Shown here piece after piece: positions 11,665 to 23,865 of a DNA stretch of 64,000 bases (the first letter of the stretch is position 1; every line of letters starts with the position of its first letter). The notes beneath the pieces are model-generated. The model worked only from the letters and a program-made list of their open reading frames with translations, did not search any database and had not been told where the DNA came from. Location of the stretch: positions 146,451,709 to 146,515,708 of the forward strand of contig NC_035439.2 in the NCBI RefSeq assembly GCF_002127325.2, read 5' to 3'. The position numbers and the translations under genes are program-made. The DNA is from Helianthus annuus. Taxonomy: Eukaryota; Streptophyta; Magnoliopsida; Asterales; Asteraceae.

Positions 11665-12135
11665 TCACGTGAACCATTTTTTGCACTTGCATGTGTTTGT
11701 TGACACAGGGGAAACTGATATGTTTATTGGGAAATATGAATCCCACTCTATTTCACTCATCCACGAGACATCATTTACCCAATCGCTAGTTGTGGGATCT
11801 TCAACTACTCTTGGCTCCATCTTGACTGTAGCGTTAACAGTAGGCTCGTTTTTCGGTATTGCTCGCGGCGTAGGCTTCAGAGCAGGTTCAACCTTGGGGG
11901 TCGAAAAACTACTTCTCTTCCCGCGGGGGTGCCCATCACTGGTAAAAATCTTCCTAAGCGTACGTATGGGCATAGCGGGTAGATGGGTTGTTTCAGGGAT
12001 ATTGACACCGCCGACTGGAGTCGATGCATACTTTCGAAGTCTCTTGCCAACATTAATGAACTCATTTTTTTCAGGCTTGATATCAATTGCCTCAACATCC
12101 GGAAGTTTAGAAAACAAGCATGGCCTCTTGTGCAT
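11665..12135 (-). CDS. Unrecognised MULE-borne protein 2
   Basis: Minus-strand frame. The ATG at 12135 gives about 156 aa starting MHKRPCLFSKLPDVEAID. An upstream ATG at 12285 is in frame, but the intervening sequence looks like leader. The protein is basic and Pro-rich, with GKRLRKYASTP near the N-terminus, repeated K-x-EP segments in the middle, and WMSEIEWDSYFPI near the C-terminus. It ends with a Cys/Lys cluster (CKCKKW). The KRLRK and EIEWDSYF motifs resemble KRLRR and DIDWGSFYF of the plus-strand protein at 9541-10098. No known domain is seen. The open frame among intact element genes argues that it is real. Confidence 0.55.
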   Translation of the reverse strand: MHKRPCLFSKLPDVEAIDIKPEKNEFINVGKRLRKYASTPVGGVNIPETTHLPAMPIRTLRKIFTSDGHPRGKRSSFSTPKVEPALKPTPRAIPKNEPTVNATVKMEPRVVEDPTTSDWVNDVSWMSEIEWDSYFPINISVSPVSTNTCKCKKWFT

Positions 12136-13024
12136 TGTTATGCTTGTGTGTGTGATAGGTAGGTAACAATGCTTTGGGGATATACACATTGGGGGATGCT
12201 GAAACTTATTTATAATGAAAAAAATAAAACTTTGGGGGAGGATGGTGGTGATTAGATATGAAAGTAAATGACAAATTAAATGCATCGCTAGGTAGAAAAA
12301 GGAAAAAGTAACAAACAGAAAAAAAAAACAAACTACTATATATGTGCTTAGAATTTTTTTTTACTGGCTTTTGTAACGAAAAAAAGGTCATTTTCTAACT
12401 ATTTCTCTTATTATATGCAACAGTATAACAAAAAAAAACCAAAAAATCCATACGATTGAAAAAAATTCAGAATCAAAACACAGCAACAAAACTACAAAAA
12501 AAACTCATGGTAAAAAAAATGTAACATAGTAAAAAAAAACAAAAAAAAATCCATAGCATAAAAAAGGTATCAGCTTCAACAAAACATCAACAAAGTACAT
12601 ACTAAGGAAAATATCATAGCTTCAACGAAACATCAACAAGTGCATACTAAGGAAAATATCATTAGCATACTAACAAGGATAATCCAACTAAGTACCACCC
12701 ATTTCTTAATCTCAACAAACAATGCAACGTTTACTTCTAACACAAAACATTAGGGATATCATTTCATAAATGCAACTGATCAGTTAAACCATAGTCATTA
12801 AACTTAAAAACATACGACATACCAAAGCAAAATACATCCTAACATGCAAACATATGCATGTGCATCGATTTTCAGGTAATCTACACATGCAAACATGTGC
12901 ATGTCCAAAAGGGATGATCAAAGTTTACTTGCGCCTCCACTAAAATGGAGACCAAAAAGCTGGCGTCATCAACCAAAAGTTTTCAAAATACGCACATCAC
13001 ACACATCAACATAAAAATACCAAA
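12136..13024. other. Spacer in the MULE, no gene seen
   Basis: AT-rich. Contains the leader of the preceding minus-strand gene and a repeat of CATCAACAAGTACATACTA-type text shared with 10690-10730 and seen twice here (near 12586 and 12630). The 3' untranslated region of the transposase gene presumably starts just left of 13025. Confidence 0.5.
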
Positions 13025-16000
13025 TCAAGTGGACTCCTGACTCGCAGAGCTTGAGTCCTCGTCCTCGTTACCCGATTTGTTCTTGTTCCTCTTTTTCTTG
13101 CAATTTCTTGAATCATGCCCAGTCACATACTTCATACAGGTTCGGCAAAGCCGGGGAGTTTTGGGAGGTTTGACAGCAGAGTTGCTCGAACCATCCTGAG
13201 GGGCTCTAGACAATCGTCGGCGTTTGCCGCGTCCTTTGTTCCTGATCCCGTCTGGATTGTCAAGAGTTACGTCCCCTTCTAAGGAAACACCAAGCAATTC
13301 TTCAACAGCAGCATAGTTATCATTGTTCGCTTCATCGTCAACTGGTCCTCCATTTAGTAACTTGCATTTCAGTTCCTTTATCTGCTCAGCGAAAGAGGAA
13401 AGTCCTCCAACATCGCTTCTTAATGCGTCCACACATTCAGTTACGATCTCCAGAATCTGACTTCTCGCAGCAGCTTGTGGACGAGTATCAACACCATATC
13501 GACTTTCAATAGAAAATAAACTTTTAGGAAGCACGTCCCTAGACCAACGCTTAACAACATACTGGGCCGGGATTCTTTCAATATTGTTTACCCGGTAAAC
13601 ACAAAAGATGTGCCTACACAGATATCCAATACGGATGAAGTTGTTGCATGAACAGGATACCGACTGGTTACTCAACTCAAGTATAACCTGTAAAAACCCC
13701 AAAACACATAATTAAGCTTCTATGGAAAAAAGGCATAATGAATAGCTTAAAAACAAAAAAAAATGCAACTATAACGATACAACAAAGTTACCGTGAATGT
13801 GTTGGTTGCATTGTTACGTTTGTCCAATTGATTCACATAGTAAACACAACCATCATCGCAATCCTCCGTGTTTACAATGTAACAAAACAGCTTCCCCTTG
13901 TATATCTCTTTTCTTACTTCTGTAGAAATTGCATGTGTATACAACTCAAAAGCATGCTTCTCAATAACTAAGTCAGTACTGTCCATGAATACACTAGACG
14001 AAGTTTTAAACTCTGCGACGCGTTGCCTGTAACGCTGATTGTCTATCCTAGTTTCGTAACATAGCATGAACTGAACTAGTGTGTTAGCGCTAGAAGAGTT
14101 GACCTTGAAGCTTGAGTTAGAGCTTTCACATCTTGATGTAGTCTTCATCAGACAACACATTGGAATGTCGCGGAAGTAGGCAGGTACCCATTGGTCCCTA
14201 ATTGAGTACATGTCATTCAACCAGTCGTGATCTTGTAACCCATATTCCGCCATCAAAAGTTGCCAACGCGTCTCAAATGTAGATGGCTTCATGTGAATAC
14301 TCCACACCAAACGATGCATCAATGCTCTTAGCTCAGAGTTTTGTAACAGGTCTCCAGCAATCTATACAAATGAAACACACAAAAACTGTTAACATAAATG
14401 AAACAAAAAAAAAATATCAAAATAGATTCATAAATTAATAAAACCTTGGTGGGAAGTTTCTTCATAATATGCCACATGCAAAGGCGGTGCCGAGAGTCTG
14501 TGAAAACCTCTGAAATGGCAGCCTTCATTGAAGGATCCTGGTCCGTCAGGACTAGCTTTGGTTGCTTCTTGTGTGCCTTCAGAAATGATTCAAGTAACCA
14601 CTTGTAAGACTCAGTGGTTTCGTTGAATAACAAGCCAGCACCGAATGTCACACATTGTTTATGATTATCAACGCCTGTGAAAGGAACAAAAATCATGTTG
14701 TACCTGTGCGACAAAGAAAAAAAAACAAAAGTTAAATAATATGTTAAAGGGAAAAAAAAGTGCAACTATCAAAAACCTTACTTGTTAGTGTGATAAGTCG
14801 CATCAAAAGCTAACACATCCCCAAACACCTCGTAGTTTATCTTGGAAATTTCGTCTGCCCAAAAAATCGATCTCAATTGCCCTTTCTCAACAACAAACTC
14901 ATAGTAAAAGTCTGGTAAGCTCTCGGATCTTTCTTTGAGACGATCTATAACAAGTTGCGCATCACGATCGCCAATGTAAAGCCTAACCGACTGGCTCCAG
15001 TTCTTAAAATCAGTTGGCGTGCCACGTACATTGTGATGTCCACCCATCAGGGACACTAAAACTCTGTGAGAAACAATCGGACCAATTCTGTTCAAACTCA
15101 TGTTATGGATAAACTGTTTGGATGCAAACGGTAGTTTCCTTGAAGTCCTACTTAGGTCACGATTGAAACGCTCAACAAACGGATGATTATGGTCCTCATT
15201 GAACCTTACGACTGTGCACGTAGAGCTGCCCTCACAAAACTTAACCAGTATACTAGCCTTGCAATCTGTCACTGTGAAATTACTTTGCCTAATAGTCAAG
15301 CTTGAATGCTCCAAAGTATCAGTTTTACGCTTAATCTGTGGTTTTGAATATTTAGTACACCTTATGTACTGGTGAGTGACAACCCCCTTCCATCTCTTGG
15401 TTTGCCCCTTACGAATAGAAAACCCAGAATACACAGCATAATCCTTGTACATACTGAACACATCCTTCCACGTTTCATAAACAGAACCAACAACAGGCTT
15501 TAAAACAATAGGAACATTAGGACACCACATTCTAGTCCCATTGGGGGTGTGGTGAACATAAAATTCCTCGTCCGCGTGAACACCTAGAAAAGGTGTATTG
15601 ATTAAATAAATCATAACACGTATAGGTTAAAAAACAAAATTACTTGTAACATGAAAACATAACAAACTGATACTATAGTTTCCAAACATACAACATTAAC
15701 ACCTTTTCCAAAAAAAAATCAAATAAAACGTGGAAGTACATTTTATTGATGACGCCAAAAAGTGTAGATGCTATTGCATTTTTTTAATGGTGAACATATG
15801 TCATACTTTGTTAACGTATCCTTACTAAATTATTATTATGGTATGCGATAGTGACACCTTTTCAATACATACTATCATATATAACCTAACCATAGTACCA
15901 AGTTCAAATACCTTTGTTTCCCAAAAAATATAAAAACTTAATACAAGTCTAACGACATGTTTTCTAAAAGCTTGTTTCTTAAAAAAATGGTTACACTTGT

Positions 16001-16061
16001 TTTTTGCCTTGGAAAAAAGATACCACATTTTCAACCAAACTACCCCAAAAACATCATCTGT

Positions 16062-16149
<88 letters not shown>

Positions 16150-16640
16150 TAATAAACTACAAACAACAATTAAACTATAGATAAAACCAATGACCTGTTG
16201 ATAACAACTGAGTAAAAGTACAATCTTGAACACCATCTTCATCATCTAGTCCATTTTGATTCAGAATTGAGGCTACACATAAGAAAAAAAAAATAAGCAA
16301 CAAGAATCCAATGTACAACTAAACAAATAAATCCTTATTTTACACAACAGAAAAAATAAAGGAACCAACATGAATCGAAAGAATATCTACACAAGCATTT
16401 AAAGTTGTACATTAAATAAAACAGAAAAAAAAATCACTCACGTGTAATCTCTGAAGAAATAGGTTCAGGATCTGGAGAAACTCTACCCTCAACCAAAGCA
16501 TCTTCATCTTCATTAAATGCAAAATGAAGTGAAAGATTATGTGGGACAACATTTAATGGTGAACCGGGATCATCATTGAGGTTGGCTACCTCCGTACCGC
16601 CGGCAACAGTTAGATGTTGTTGGTTGTTCAAATCAGCCAT
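13025..16640 (-). CDS. FAR1-type MULE transposase (MuDR class), intact frame
   Basis: Six exons on the minus strand: 16442-16640, 16195-16272, 14782-15583, 14445-14703, 13792-14361, 13025-13687. They sum to 2571 nt, exactly 857 codons including the stop, about 856 aa. The order is: an acidic N-terminus; a FAR1-like WRKY/GCM1 zinc finger with cysteines in IRCTKY and TDCKAS and a terminal DHNHPF; the MULE catalytic core with the first Asp in FDATYHTNK (about 352) and the second in LTDQDPS (about 412), then CMWHIMKKL; a SWIM zinc finger (CSCNNFIRIGYLCRHIF, about 647-663); and a C-terminal CCHC knuckle (CRTCMKYVTGHDSRNC). It should bind the element ends and catalyse cut-and-paste transposition. 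It starts about 390 bp inside the right end. No stop or frameshift was found. Host FAR1/FHY3 genes share this ancestry, but the terminal repeats around this copy mark it as an element gene. Confidence 0.9.
16064..16146. repeat. (TAA)n microsatellite in transposase intron 2
   Basis: About 27 TAA units lie in the intron between transposase exons 2 and 3. The long Ile or Leu runs predicted here on either strand are artefacts of this repeat. Confidence 0.95.
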
Positions 16641-17343
16641 GTTAAATGCAAGGTCTCTTCAATGGTGAGTAAATGAAGAGAAGAACGGATTCTCTTTAAC
16701 ACATTCTTTAAGAAACTAATGTGAATAAATGAAGAGAAGAAACTGATGGAAGGATGGGATATTAAGAAAGCAGGGAAGAAGAAAGTTCTCCAAGTACAAC
16801 AATTCATTAAATGCATGACAAGATGAAGCTTTGGAACAAGGAGAGAAGTCTGCCAATATGCAGACATCACCATCGCCATCTATGGGATGACAAAAGTGAA
16901 ACAAGTAAAATTACCATCATGCCCCTCCTTCTTCAAATAACAAATTAAACGTGGATCAATCCTAGCCACATATTCGAGTTTTCAGGGTTTAGTCAACTGG
17001 ATTGAGTTTTCTCATTATAATTAGCCTATATATATATATATATTTTACCAAATTACTCTTATACCACTAAACATCAATAAAGTTGTTATACAACTCTTAA
17101 TCCGATCGAATTCCTATCCCTTTCTTTTCCGTGTTATCTTTATTTACCTTTGTTATTTATTGCATTGTTTTACTTTTTCTTATTTTTTTTTTATCTTGAA
17201 TGCCGAGTTATGACAGTTTATTGCATTGTTTTACTTTTTCTTATCTTTTTTATCTTCAAAGCCGAGTTATGACAAAATAGCGACACATTTAGATATTATT
17301 TTGTCATGGTGTGCGATACGTTCTGAATTTCAACTGCGTCCCT

Positions 17344-17801
17344 CAGGGGCGGATCTTATGTATACCGAGCCGTAGCACGGGCTACGATTCAACTTTTTGT
17401 CGGTAGTGTAAATTTTTTTTCGGTTTTTATACCAATGATACCCCTGAACAACTACGATGGCACCCTTAAAAAAGGTCTTGTAAGCCTAACTCAATTGAAA
17501 ATAATAAACCCAAATCCCAACTGCTCAATATGTTAACCCAAATCAATTGAAGATTGTAAATAATAAGCACAATTGCCCAATATGTTAGCCCAAAATAATA
17601 AAAGATTGTAAATATTTTTACGTGAAGTAAAAGACGACGATGTGATGGAACGATTTCAAGCCATGAAAAAAAGAAGAGAACAAATCTATTAGGTATTTGT
17701 TTTACTTTGCTTATTTATTGTCGTTTTTTTTAATATTGTACGATTGCACGGTGAATTTTTTTTTTGGATACCCCTGAGTTAATGTTCTAATTCCACCACT
17801 G
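17344..17801. mobile_element. Internally deleted hAT-like element
   Basis: The ends CAGGGGCGGATC and the reverse complement of CCACCACTG fit the CAGGGGCGGA family seen again at 21101-21265. Copy B lacks this block at the matching point (near 32565), so it is an insertion in A. A short plus-strand stretch near 17636-17692 reads DVMERFQAMKKRREQIY and stop, which resembles the C-terminus of zinc-finger MYM-type hAT proteins. No clean 8-bp target duplication is visible. Confidence 0.5.
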
Positions 17802-17907
17802 GTACTACTCTAGTTAATATAATTACTGTGGTTAACATTTAAAATTTGAAAAATAGAACTTTACTTTGACAATTCGACGACAAGCACAAAAAGATATGCA
17901 AACCTCG

Positions 17908-18676
17908 TATGATCGGGAGCTTGGATTGCATGTATTGGCGTTGGGATAAATGCCCGACCACATGGCGAGGTCAACACACACGGGGTGACCAAAAAGGACC
18001 TACTGTTATTCTTTAGGTGGTTGCCTCACATGACCTTTGGGTTTGGTCGGCTTACTTTGGCGTGGTCGGGTCATGCAATGATATAAATGTTTTTGAACAA
18101 TCTCCGTTGTTAGAAGACTGGATTTCTGGCAGAGCTCCAAAAGCGTCTTTTTACGCAAACGGAAACTACTACCCTCATGGATATTATTTGTGTGACGGAA
18201 TTTATCCTAGGTATTCGATTGTCGTGAAGACGTTTAGTGATCCTATCGATGAAAAAAGAGCACACTTTAAAAAGGTTCAAGAGTCTTTACGAAAAGACAT
18301 TGAGAGATGCTTTGGGGTTCTTAAACAACGATGGCAGTATTTGAGAAATCTTTGTCGTGCACGGACCAAGCAAAAAATGAGAGATGCTATGTACGCTTGT
18401 ATAATCATGCACAATATGATTTTGGAAGACGAAGGAAAGGCGATATGCCAGAATTATGTACCGGAAGCCGTTCAGGAAGAGCATCCACAGGCGTCAATGG
18501 AAGAAAGAGTGAATAATGCACGAGAATTGCGTTACGAACCGTACCATTCCGCGTTAACGGTTGATTTGGTACAACACGCATGGTCGGTTCGGTATGTCCC
18601 ACCTGAGGGTGAAGAAGAAACGGAGGATGAGAAAGACGAAGTTGGCGAGGATGAAGAAAGCGAAGACGAAAACTAA
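17908..18676 (+). pseudogene. PIF/Harbinger DDE transposase fragment
   Basis: The frame reads MIGSLDCMYWRWDKCPTTW, then VVASHDLWVWSAYFGVVGSC, NDINVFEQSP and a long C-terminal part ending in an acidic tail. These are the DDE_Tnp_4 signatures: the first Asp in SLDCMYW, the second in NDINV. The N-terminal half is missing, and a TAG at about 18016-18018 sits where relatives have Glu in a PTIMLEAVAS-like segment. From the M at 18017 onward 219 aa are open. Copy B lacks the block (sequence is continuous at about 32650), so it is an insertion of roughly 1 kb, about 17907-18890. It is a dead fragment of PIF/Harbinger origin. Confidence 0.8.
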
Positions 18677-19092
18677 TGTTTTTTTTTTAATTTAGTCGGT
18701 TTTTATTTTTTAGTTTCTAGTATTGTATTTTTTTTAACTTAGTGAAGTATTTTAAGTTTTTAATTAAAAAAATTAAAAAATAAAATAGAAATATTAGGTA
18801 ATTAATGCTTTGGGAAATTAATATCAGGCATTTTTTCTGTCCTGCCAACCCTTTTCTCTCCTAAAAGGTTGACTTTTGGGTATATTTAACAACACCCTAT
18901 TTTATTATGTATATTTTTTATTTGATTTGACTTATATTTTGCTAACTCTCATGAAAATTTATGTATTTGACATTGATATATGCATACACATATACACACA
19001 TGTATACATACTTATTGTTACAATATGATTGAATAAATGTGACTAAATAAGACAGAAAACCTACTATAAATCTTTTAACCAACAATTCTCTA

Positions 19093-20072
19093 AGGTGCTA
19101 ACGTGCTGTTTGTTTTTTCTGTAGGAAAAGGTCTGTAGTCTACGGACCACATCTGTAGGCATCTGCAGGAGAAGAGGTGGACCAAATATCTGCAGTCTGC
19201 AAGGAGAAGAGGGTTTGTTTTTTTTATATATAAAACCTCTTCTAAAGTTTAAAACACACACAACACACAGTCACACACACTAATCTCTCTCTACTCTCTC
19301 TCTACTCTCTTTCTCTACAATCTGCACCACCTCCACCTTCACACCACCGCCATCATCACCACCACCGCACCACCTCCGCCTTCATCATCACCACCACCGC
19401 ACCACCTCCGCCTTCACACCACCGCCATCATCATCACCACCGTCACCACTACACCACAGCCACCACCGTCACCACTACACCACAGCCACCACCGTCACCA
19501 CTACACCACAGATCGATGATGATGATGTAACAGATCGATGATGATGATGATGTAACAGATCGATGACGATTTGGGGGTTTTGTTTCTGATCGATTTGGGG
19601 GTTTTGTTTGCCATCGATGATGATGATGATGATGATGTAACAGATCGATGACGATTTGGGGGTTTTGTTTCTGATCGATTTGGGGGTTTTGTTTGCCATC
19701 GATGATGATGATAACAGATGATGACGATGATGGTGTCGGAGCAGGGGTGTCGGAGGTGGAGGTGGTGGCGGAGCAGGGGTGTCGGATGTGGAGGTGGTGG
19801 CGGAGGATGTGGTGGTGGAGGTGGTGGCAGGGATGTGGTGGTGGCAGGGATGTGGTGGTGGAGGTGGAGGTGGTGGAAGGAGAGGTCTGCCAAGAAGAGG
19901 TTCCAAGAAGACATGGAATCATGTCTGTGTGGTGAAGAGGTCTCGCAGACCTTTTTTAATGAAAGGTCTGCGAGAAAACAAACAAGCTGCGGACTCCAAA
20001 CCTCTCCCCGCGTCTGCGCGAGACAGACATAAGTGACCAGAAATGCTTCTGACCAAAAAACAAACACCACCT
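19093..20072. mobile_element. Non-autonomous TIR element, probably hAT-like, with low-complexity core
   Basis: The termini AGGTG... and ...CACCT are followed inward on both sides by GTTTGTTTTTT. Subterminal words such as GTCTGCAG and GTCTGTAG recur at both ends, as in hAT elements. The core has a CACCACC-rich stretch (about 19325-19510) and a GGTGGTGG-rich stretch (about 19735-19890) that are complementary. Between them is a near-perfect tandem of about 110 bp containing GATTTGGGGGTTTTGTTT. No target duplication was confirmed. His/Pro-rich and Gly/Trp-rich open frames here are low-complexity shadows. Confidence 0.5.
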
Positions 20073-21100
20073 AAATATTGAAAATTAGAGAATGTAGCTA
20101 TCAAGATCCCCAAAAGTATCATACACTAAAAACAAACATAAGTAGCCCCACATTGCTGAAGTTGTCAATTTGTGTTTTAACGATCATTTGAATCCCACTT
20201 GTTACTCAAACACAAAAATAAACAATTATCTGAATTATTATTAGCCCATTTGGGGCACCAAGTTGCACCAAATTTAAGACTTTCGACCAAGAAATTTATT
20301 ATCATAACTATCTTATCATGAAATTTCTTATCATTCATTTTCGTAATCTATGTTTTCTACGCTATAGGCGTAATATAGAACCCATCACAAATTTGTTTAA
20401 ATAATAATTATTTATAGTACAAATTAAAACGAGTTAGGACAGATTTTTCTTAAACATTTTCCTGTACTTTTTTATATTTTTATAAAAACTATGATTAAAG
20501 AATACAGCAATAATCATACCCAGTAAATCCCACAATTAGCTAAACTAAACTATGATTAAAGAATGATTTATCATAAATAAACAACTTTTGCTTGTTGGAA
20601 ACATCTGAATCCACTTTAAGTGGCGTCTAACCATTTAATATTTAACTAAGTTTCTCAAATTTATTAATATGACACATTATTATATAAACTATTATATTTA
20701 AAATATAATACAACTTCCACTTGTAGTCTTGTACCAATAAAACATGTGGGTCCGTTTGTGATGCCAAGTGGGTATGGATTAGTGATTAATGATTGTATCT
20801 AAATCATTCGAGTTTTAAACAAGTGGTTTCTTTACCTTAGGCTTAAACCGGTTTGGTTCAAATTGGTTTGGGTTAAGAACCCATTGTAGGGTTGAAAATC
20901 CCAACTCATTTCCCGCACTTGAAACCAGTTTGACCCAAAACACCGTTTTGTCGGTTTTAAACTTATCCGGTTCGGGTTGTAAACCGGTTCAACACATAAA
21001 GAACACAAACTTACACCAAAACAACGGGTCAGGGCCGGGCCCAAACTGGTTTGGCCCAACTCGGTTTTTTGGGTTACCGGCCTCATGGGTTGGTCTGGAT

Positions 21101-21265
21101 CAGGGGCGGAGTTAGTGTATTAGGAGGGGTAGCACGGGCTACCCCTCAACCCCGTCTCCATACCGTTTTCGTAGTGTAAATTTTTTTCAGTTTTATACAA
21201 ATGACACCCTTGATTTAAAAAATAAATTGGGATGCCCTTGAATTTTTGAGCTAGATCCATCATTG
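21101..21265. repeat. Short hAT-like MITE (CAGGGGCGGA family), copy A
   Basis: Starts CAGGGGCGGAG and ends CATCATTG, flanked by GTCTGGAT and GTCTAGAT, a near-perfect 8-bp target duplication. The orthologous copy lies at about 35760-35927 in segment B, so this insertion predates the duplication. Confidence 0.65.
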
Positions 21266-21395
21266 GTCTAGATGCTGGTTAATCGAACCCAACCGTTTTT
21301 TTTTTTTTTTTTTGTACATGTCTAGTGTGTACATGGGTTTGGGTTAGTTTCTGGAACGATGTACGACTACAAACAGCGGCATTTGACGGACATTG

Positions 21396-21865
21396 TGATA
21401 AGGATTGAATTTGGATGAACTTGAGATTGATTAACAATGGTCAAGTCCTATTAACGTTCAGGAAACTCAATGGAAAGAATGAGCTTCGAGAGGTCGTTAA
21501 TGGCAGTTGAGAGAGAGAGAGACTAAGAAGAGTTTGTTATTATTTTCAAGATACCCTATACTATTACAACCTCCCCTTTTTATACACAGTTTACAACAAC
21601 CATACAACTACTGACTAACTAACCTTCTAACTGCCTAACTAACTAACAGCCCCAAACCTCTGTTGCTAACCAACCCAACCCACTGTTGCCATCTTGTAAC
21701 TCAATCCACTGCTGATTATCAATCTACTGCTGACCCCATCTTTCCACTGATAACCCTTCTATCCACTGACCTATCTATCCACTGATAACCCATCTATCCA
21801 CTGATGCTAACCAACAACCCAATCCAATCCACTGCTGACTAACCACTGGCTATTAGTCCGTATCA
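21396..21865 (-). repeat. 3' LTR of the chromovirus
   Basis: 470 bp, TG...CA ends, with internal repeats of CTATCCACTGATAACC-type text. It is nearly identical to the LTR at 26465-26932. Confidence 0.95.
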
Positions 21866-23865
21866 ATACCCCCCTGATAACCTGATCCTTGACCCCAAGG
21901 ATCAAAAGTTGGAAACTTTCGCCTTATCACAGCTGCCTCTTCCCAAGTAGCATCTTCTGGCCCAACCTGTTTCCACTTAATCAACCAGTGAACAACCATT
22001 CTATTAAACCTTTTAGACACCTTGGTCTCAATAACACTCTCAGGCTCTTGTATAAGCACTTGACCCACATCTTCATTATTTCCAGCAATAGGTAAAGGAC
22101 CATGATACTTTTTAAGCATTGACACATGAACTGTAGGGTGAATAGAGGATTCTTTTGGCAACTGCAGAGTATAAGCTACCTCCCCAACCTTAGACAAAAT
22201 TAAGTATGGTCCAAAATATTTTGCAGACAGCTTTTGGTTACCCCTTTGAACAACAGATTGCTGCCTATAAGGCTGTAGCTTCAAATACACCCAATCCCCT
22301 ATATTAAAGTGCCTTTCTGATCGGTGATCATCTGCCAGTCTTTTCATCCTCTGCTGGACTTGAACCAAATTAGCTTTGAGGATATTAATAACCTCTTCTC
22401 GAACAATCAAACTCCTATCCACTGCTTCCACATTACTTTCACCAGGCAGATAAGGTAAGTGTAAAGGGGGTGGTTGTCCATAAATGACTTCAAAAGGAGT
22501 GCATTTTATGGCAGATTGATAAGTTGTGTTGTACCAATATTCAGCTAAGGGCAGCCACTTTACCCACTCTTTAGGCTTATCAAAGCACATACATCGCAAA
22601 TAATTTTCCAAGCATCTATTCAAGACCTTGGTCTGCCCATCGGTTTGCGGATGATAAGAGCTAGACATTTGCTGTTCTACTCCTTGTAACAGCAGCAGTT
22701 CTTTCCAAAATCTACTTACAAACACTTTATCCCTATCTGACACAATGGATTTAGGAGGACCATGCAACCTGTATATATGATCCAAATACATCTGCGCCAC
22801 ATCTACTGCTGTAAAAGGATGCTGTAAAGCTACAAAATGCGCCCCCTTACTTAACCTATCCACCACTACCCAAATAACCTCTTTATTCCCTGATTTAGGT
22901 AACCCTTCCACAAAATCCATGGCTATATCTTCCCATACAGCTTTAGGAATAGGCAAAGGCTGTAACATACCTGGATCAGCCACCGTTTCTGCCTTGCACT
23001 GTTGGCAAACAGTGCACTGCCTGATATAAGCCAGGACATCTTTTTTTAATTTGGGCCAATAAAACAACCTAGCAACCCTATTTGTAGTTGCATGAACTCC
23101 TGAATGACCCCCCTGCCCTGAATCATGCATCCATTTTAAAAGTTGCTGTCTCAATGGAGTTATTCTGCCAATGACCAATTTACCCCTCCTCCGTAATTCA
23201 TTATTATGCCAACTATACTGCCCATGAGATAAAGGATCTTTTTGTAAATCTTGGATAATTTGCACCAACTCCCCATCTTGTGTCCATCCCTCTCTGATGG
23301 CAGCCCATAAATCAGTGTGTACTGAAGAAGCAGCCAGCTGTAAGATCTCTCCATGAGTCACTCTTGATAATGCATCTGCAACTTTATTATCAACACCTTT
23401 CTTGTATACAATATCAAAATTAAAGCCCATCAGTTTTGATAACCACCTTTGTTGGAATGGTGTAGAAATTTTACTATCCAAAAGATATTTCAGACTATGC
23501 TGATCAGTTTTGATCACAAAGTGGTTGTGTGCCAGGTATGGTTGCCATTTTTGCACTGCATGAATAATTGCCAATAGTTCTCTCTCATAAGTAGATAAAG
23601 ACATATGTCTTGGAGACAATGCTTTACTAATGTAAGCGATAGGGTGCCCTTTTTGCATAAGAACCGCCCCAATTCCATACCCCGAAGCATCAGTTTCCAC
23701 TATAAAAGTTTCACTGAAGTCAGGTAATGCTAACACAGGAGGTTGACTCATGCTACTTTTCAGCCTCTCAAAAGCCTGTTGAGCTACACTTGACCACTGA
23801 AATGAATCCTTTTTAAGTAACTGAGTTAGTGGTTTCGTAATACTACCATAATCCTTCACAAATCA
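21853..23865 (-). pseudogene. Chromovirus pol, C-terminal part: RNase H, integrase, chromodomain
   Basis: This 668-aa part follows an in-frame TGA at 23863-23865 that separates it from the reverse transcriptase part. RNase H motifs appear first (ETDASGYGIGAVL). Then come the integrase HHCC zinc finger (from GHSGVHATTNRVARLFYW to CTVCQQC) and the catalytic core (MDFVEGLPKS; HPQTDGQTKVLNRCLENYL). The end carries a chromodomain-like stretch (VHWLIKWKQVGPEDATWEE), which defines chromoviruses and targets insertion to particular chromatin. The frame is otherwise open to the stop near the 3' LTR. Confidence 0.92.

Larger units (their letters stand above)
1146..17026. mobile_element. 15.9-kb Mutator-like element carrying a gene set
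   Basis: The left end (1146 on) and the reverse complement of the right end (to 17026) match over about 50 bp, including the shared word GTTGACTAAACCCTGAAAAC. The paralogous segment at about 32,262-32,480 continues from the left flank straight into the right flank without the element, which shows that the block is an insertion. It encodes a FAR1/MULE transposase pointing inward from the right end, an Ulp1-like gene pointing inward from the left end, a GRF zinc-finger gene and two small unrecognised genes. Ulp1-like genes inside plant MULEs are known (Kaonashi-type elements), and this arrangement fits that class. With an intact transposase frame, the element may be autonomous. Confidence 0.88.

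Noticed and set aside
15957..16245. Poly-Ile and poly-Leu frames
   Set aside because: Translation of the (TAA)n microsatellite in a transposase intron.
19449..20036. Several overlapping His/Pro-rich and Gly/Trp-rich frames up to 189 aa
   Set aside because: All overlap on both strands in CCACC/GGTGG low-complexity DNA of a TIR element; no conserved domain and no frame preference.
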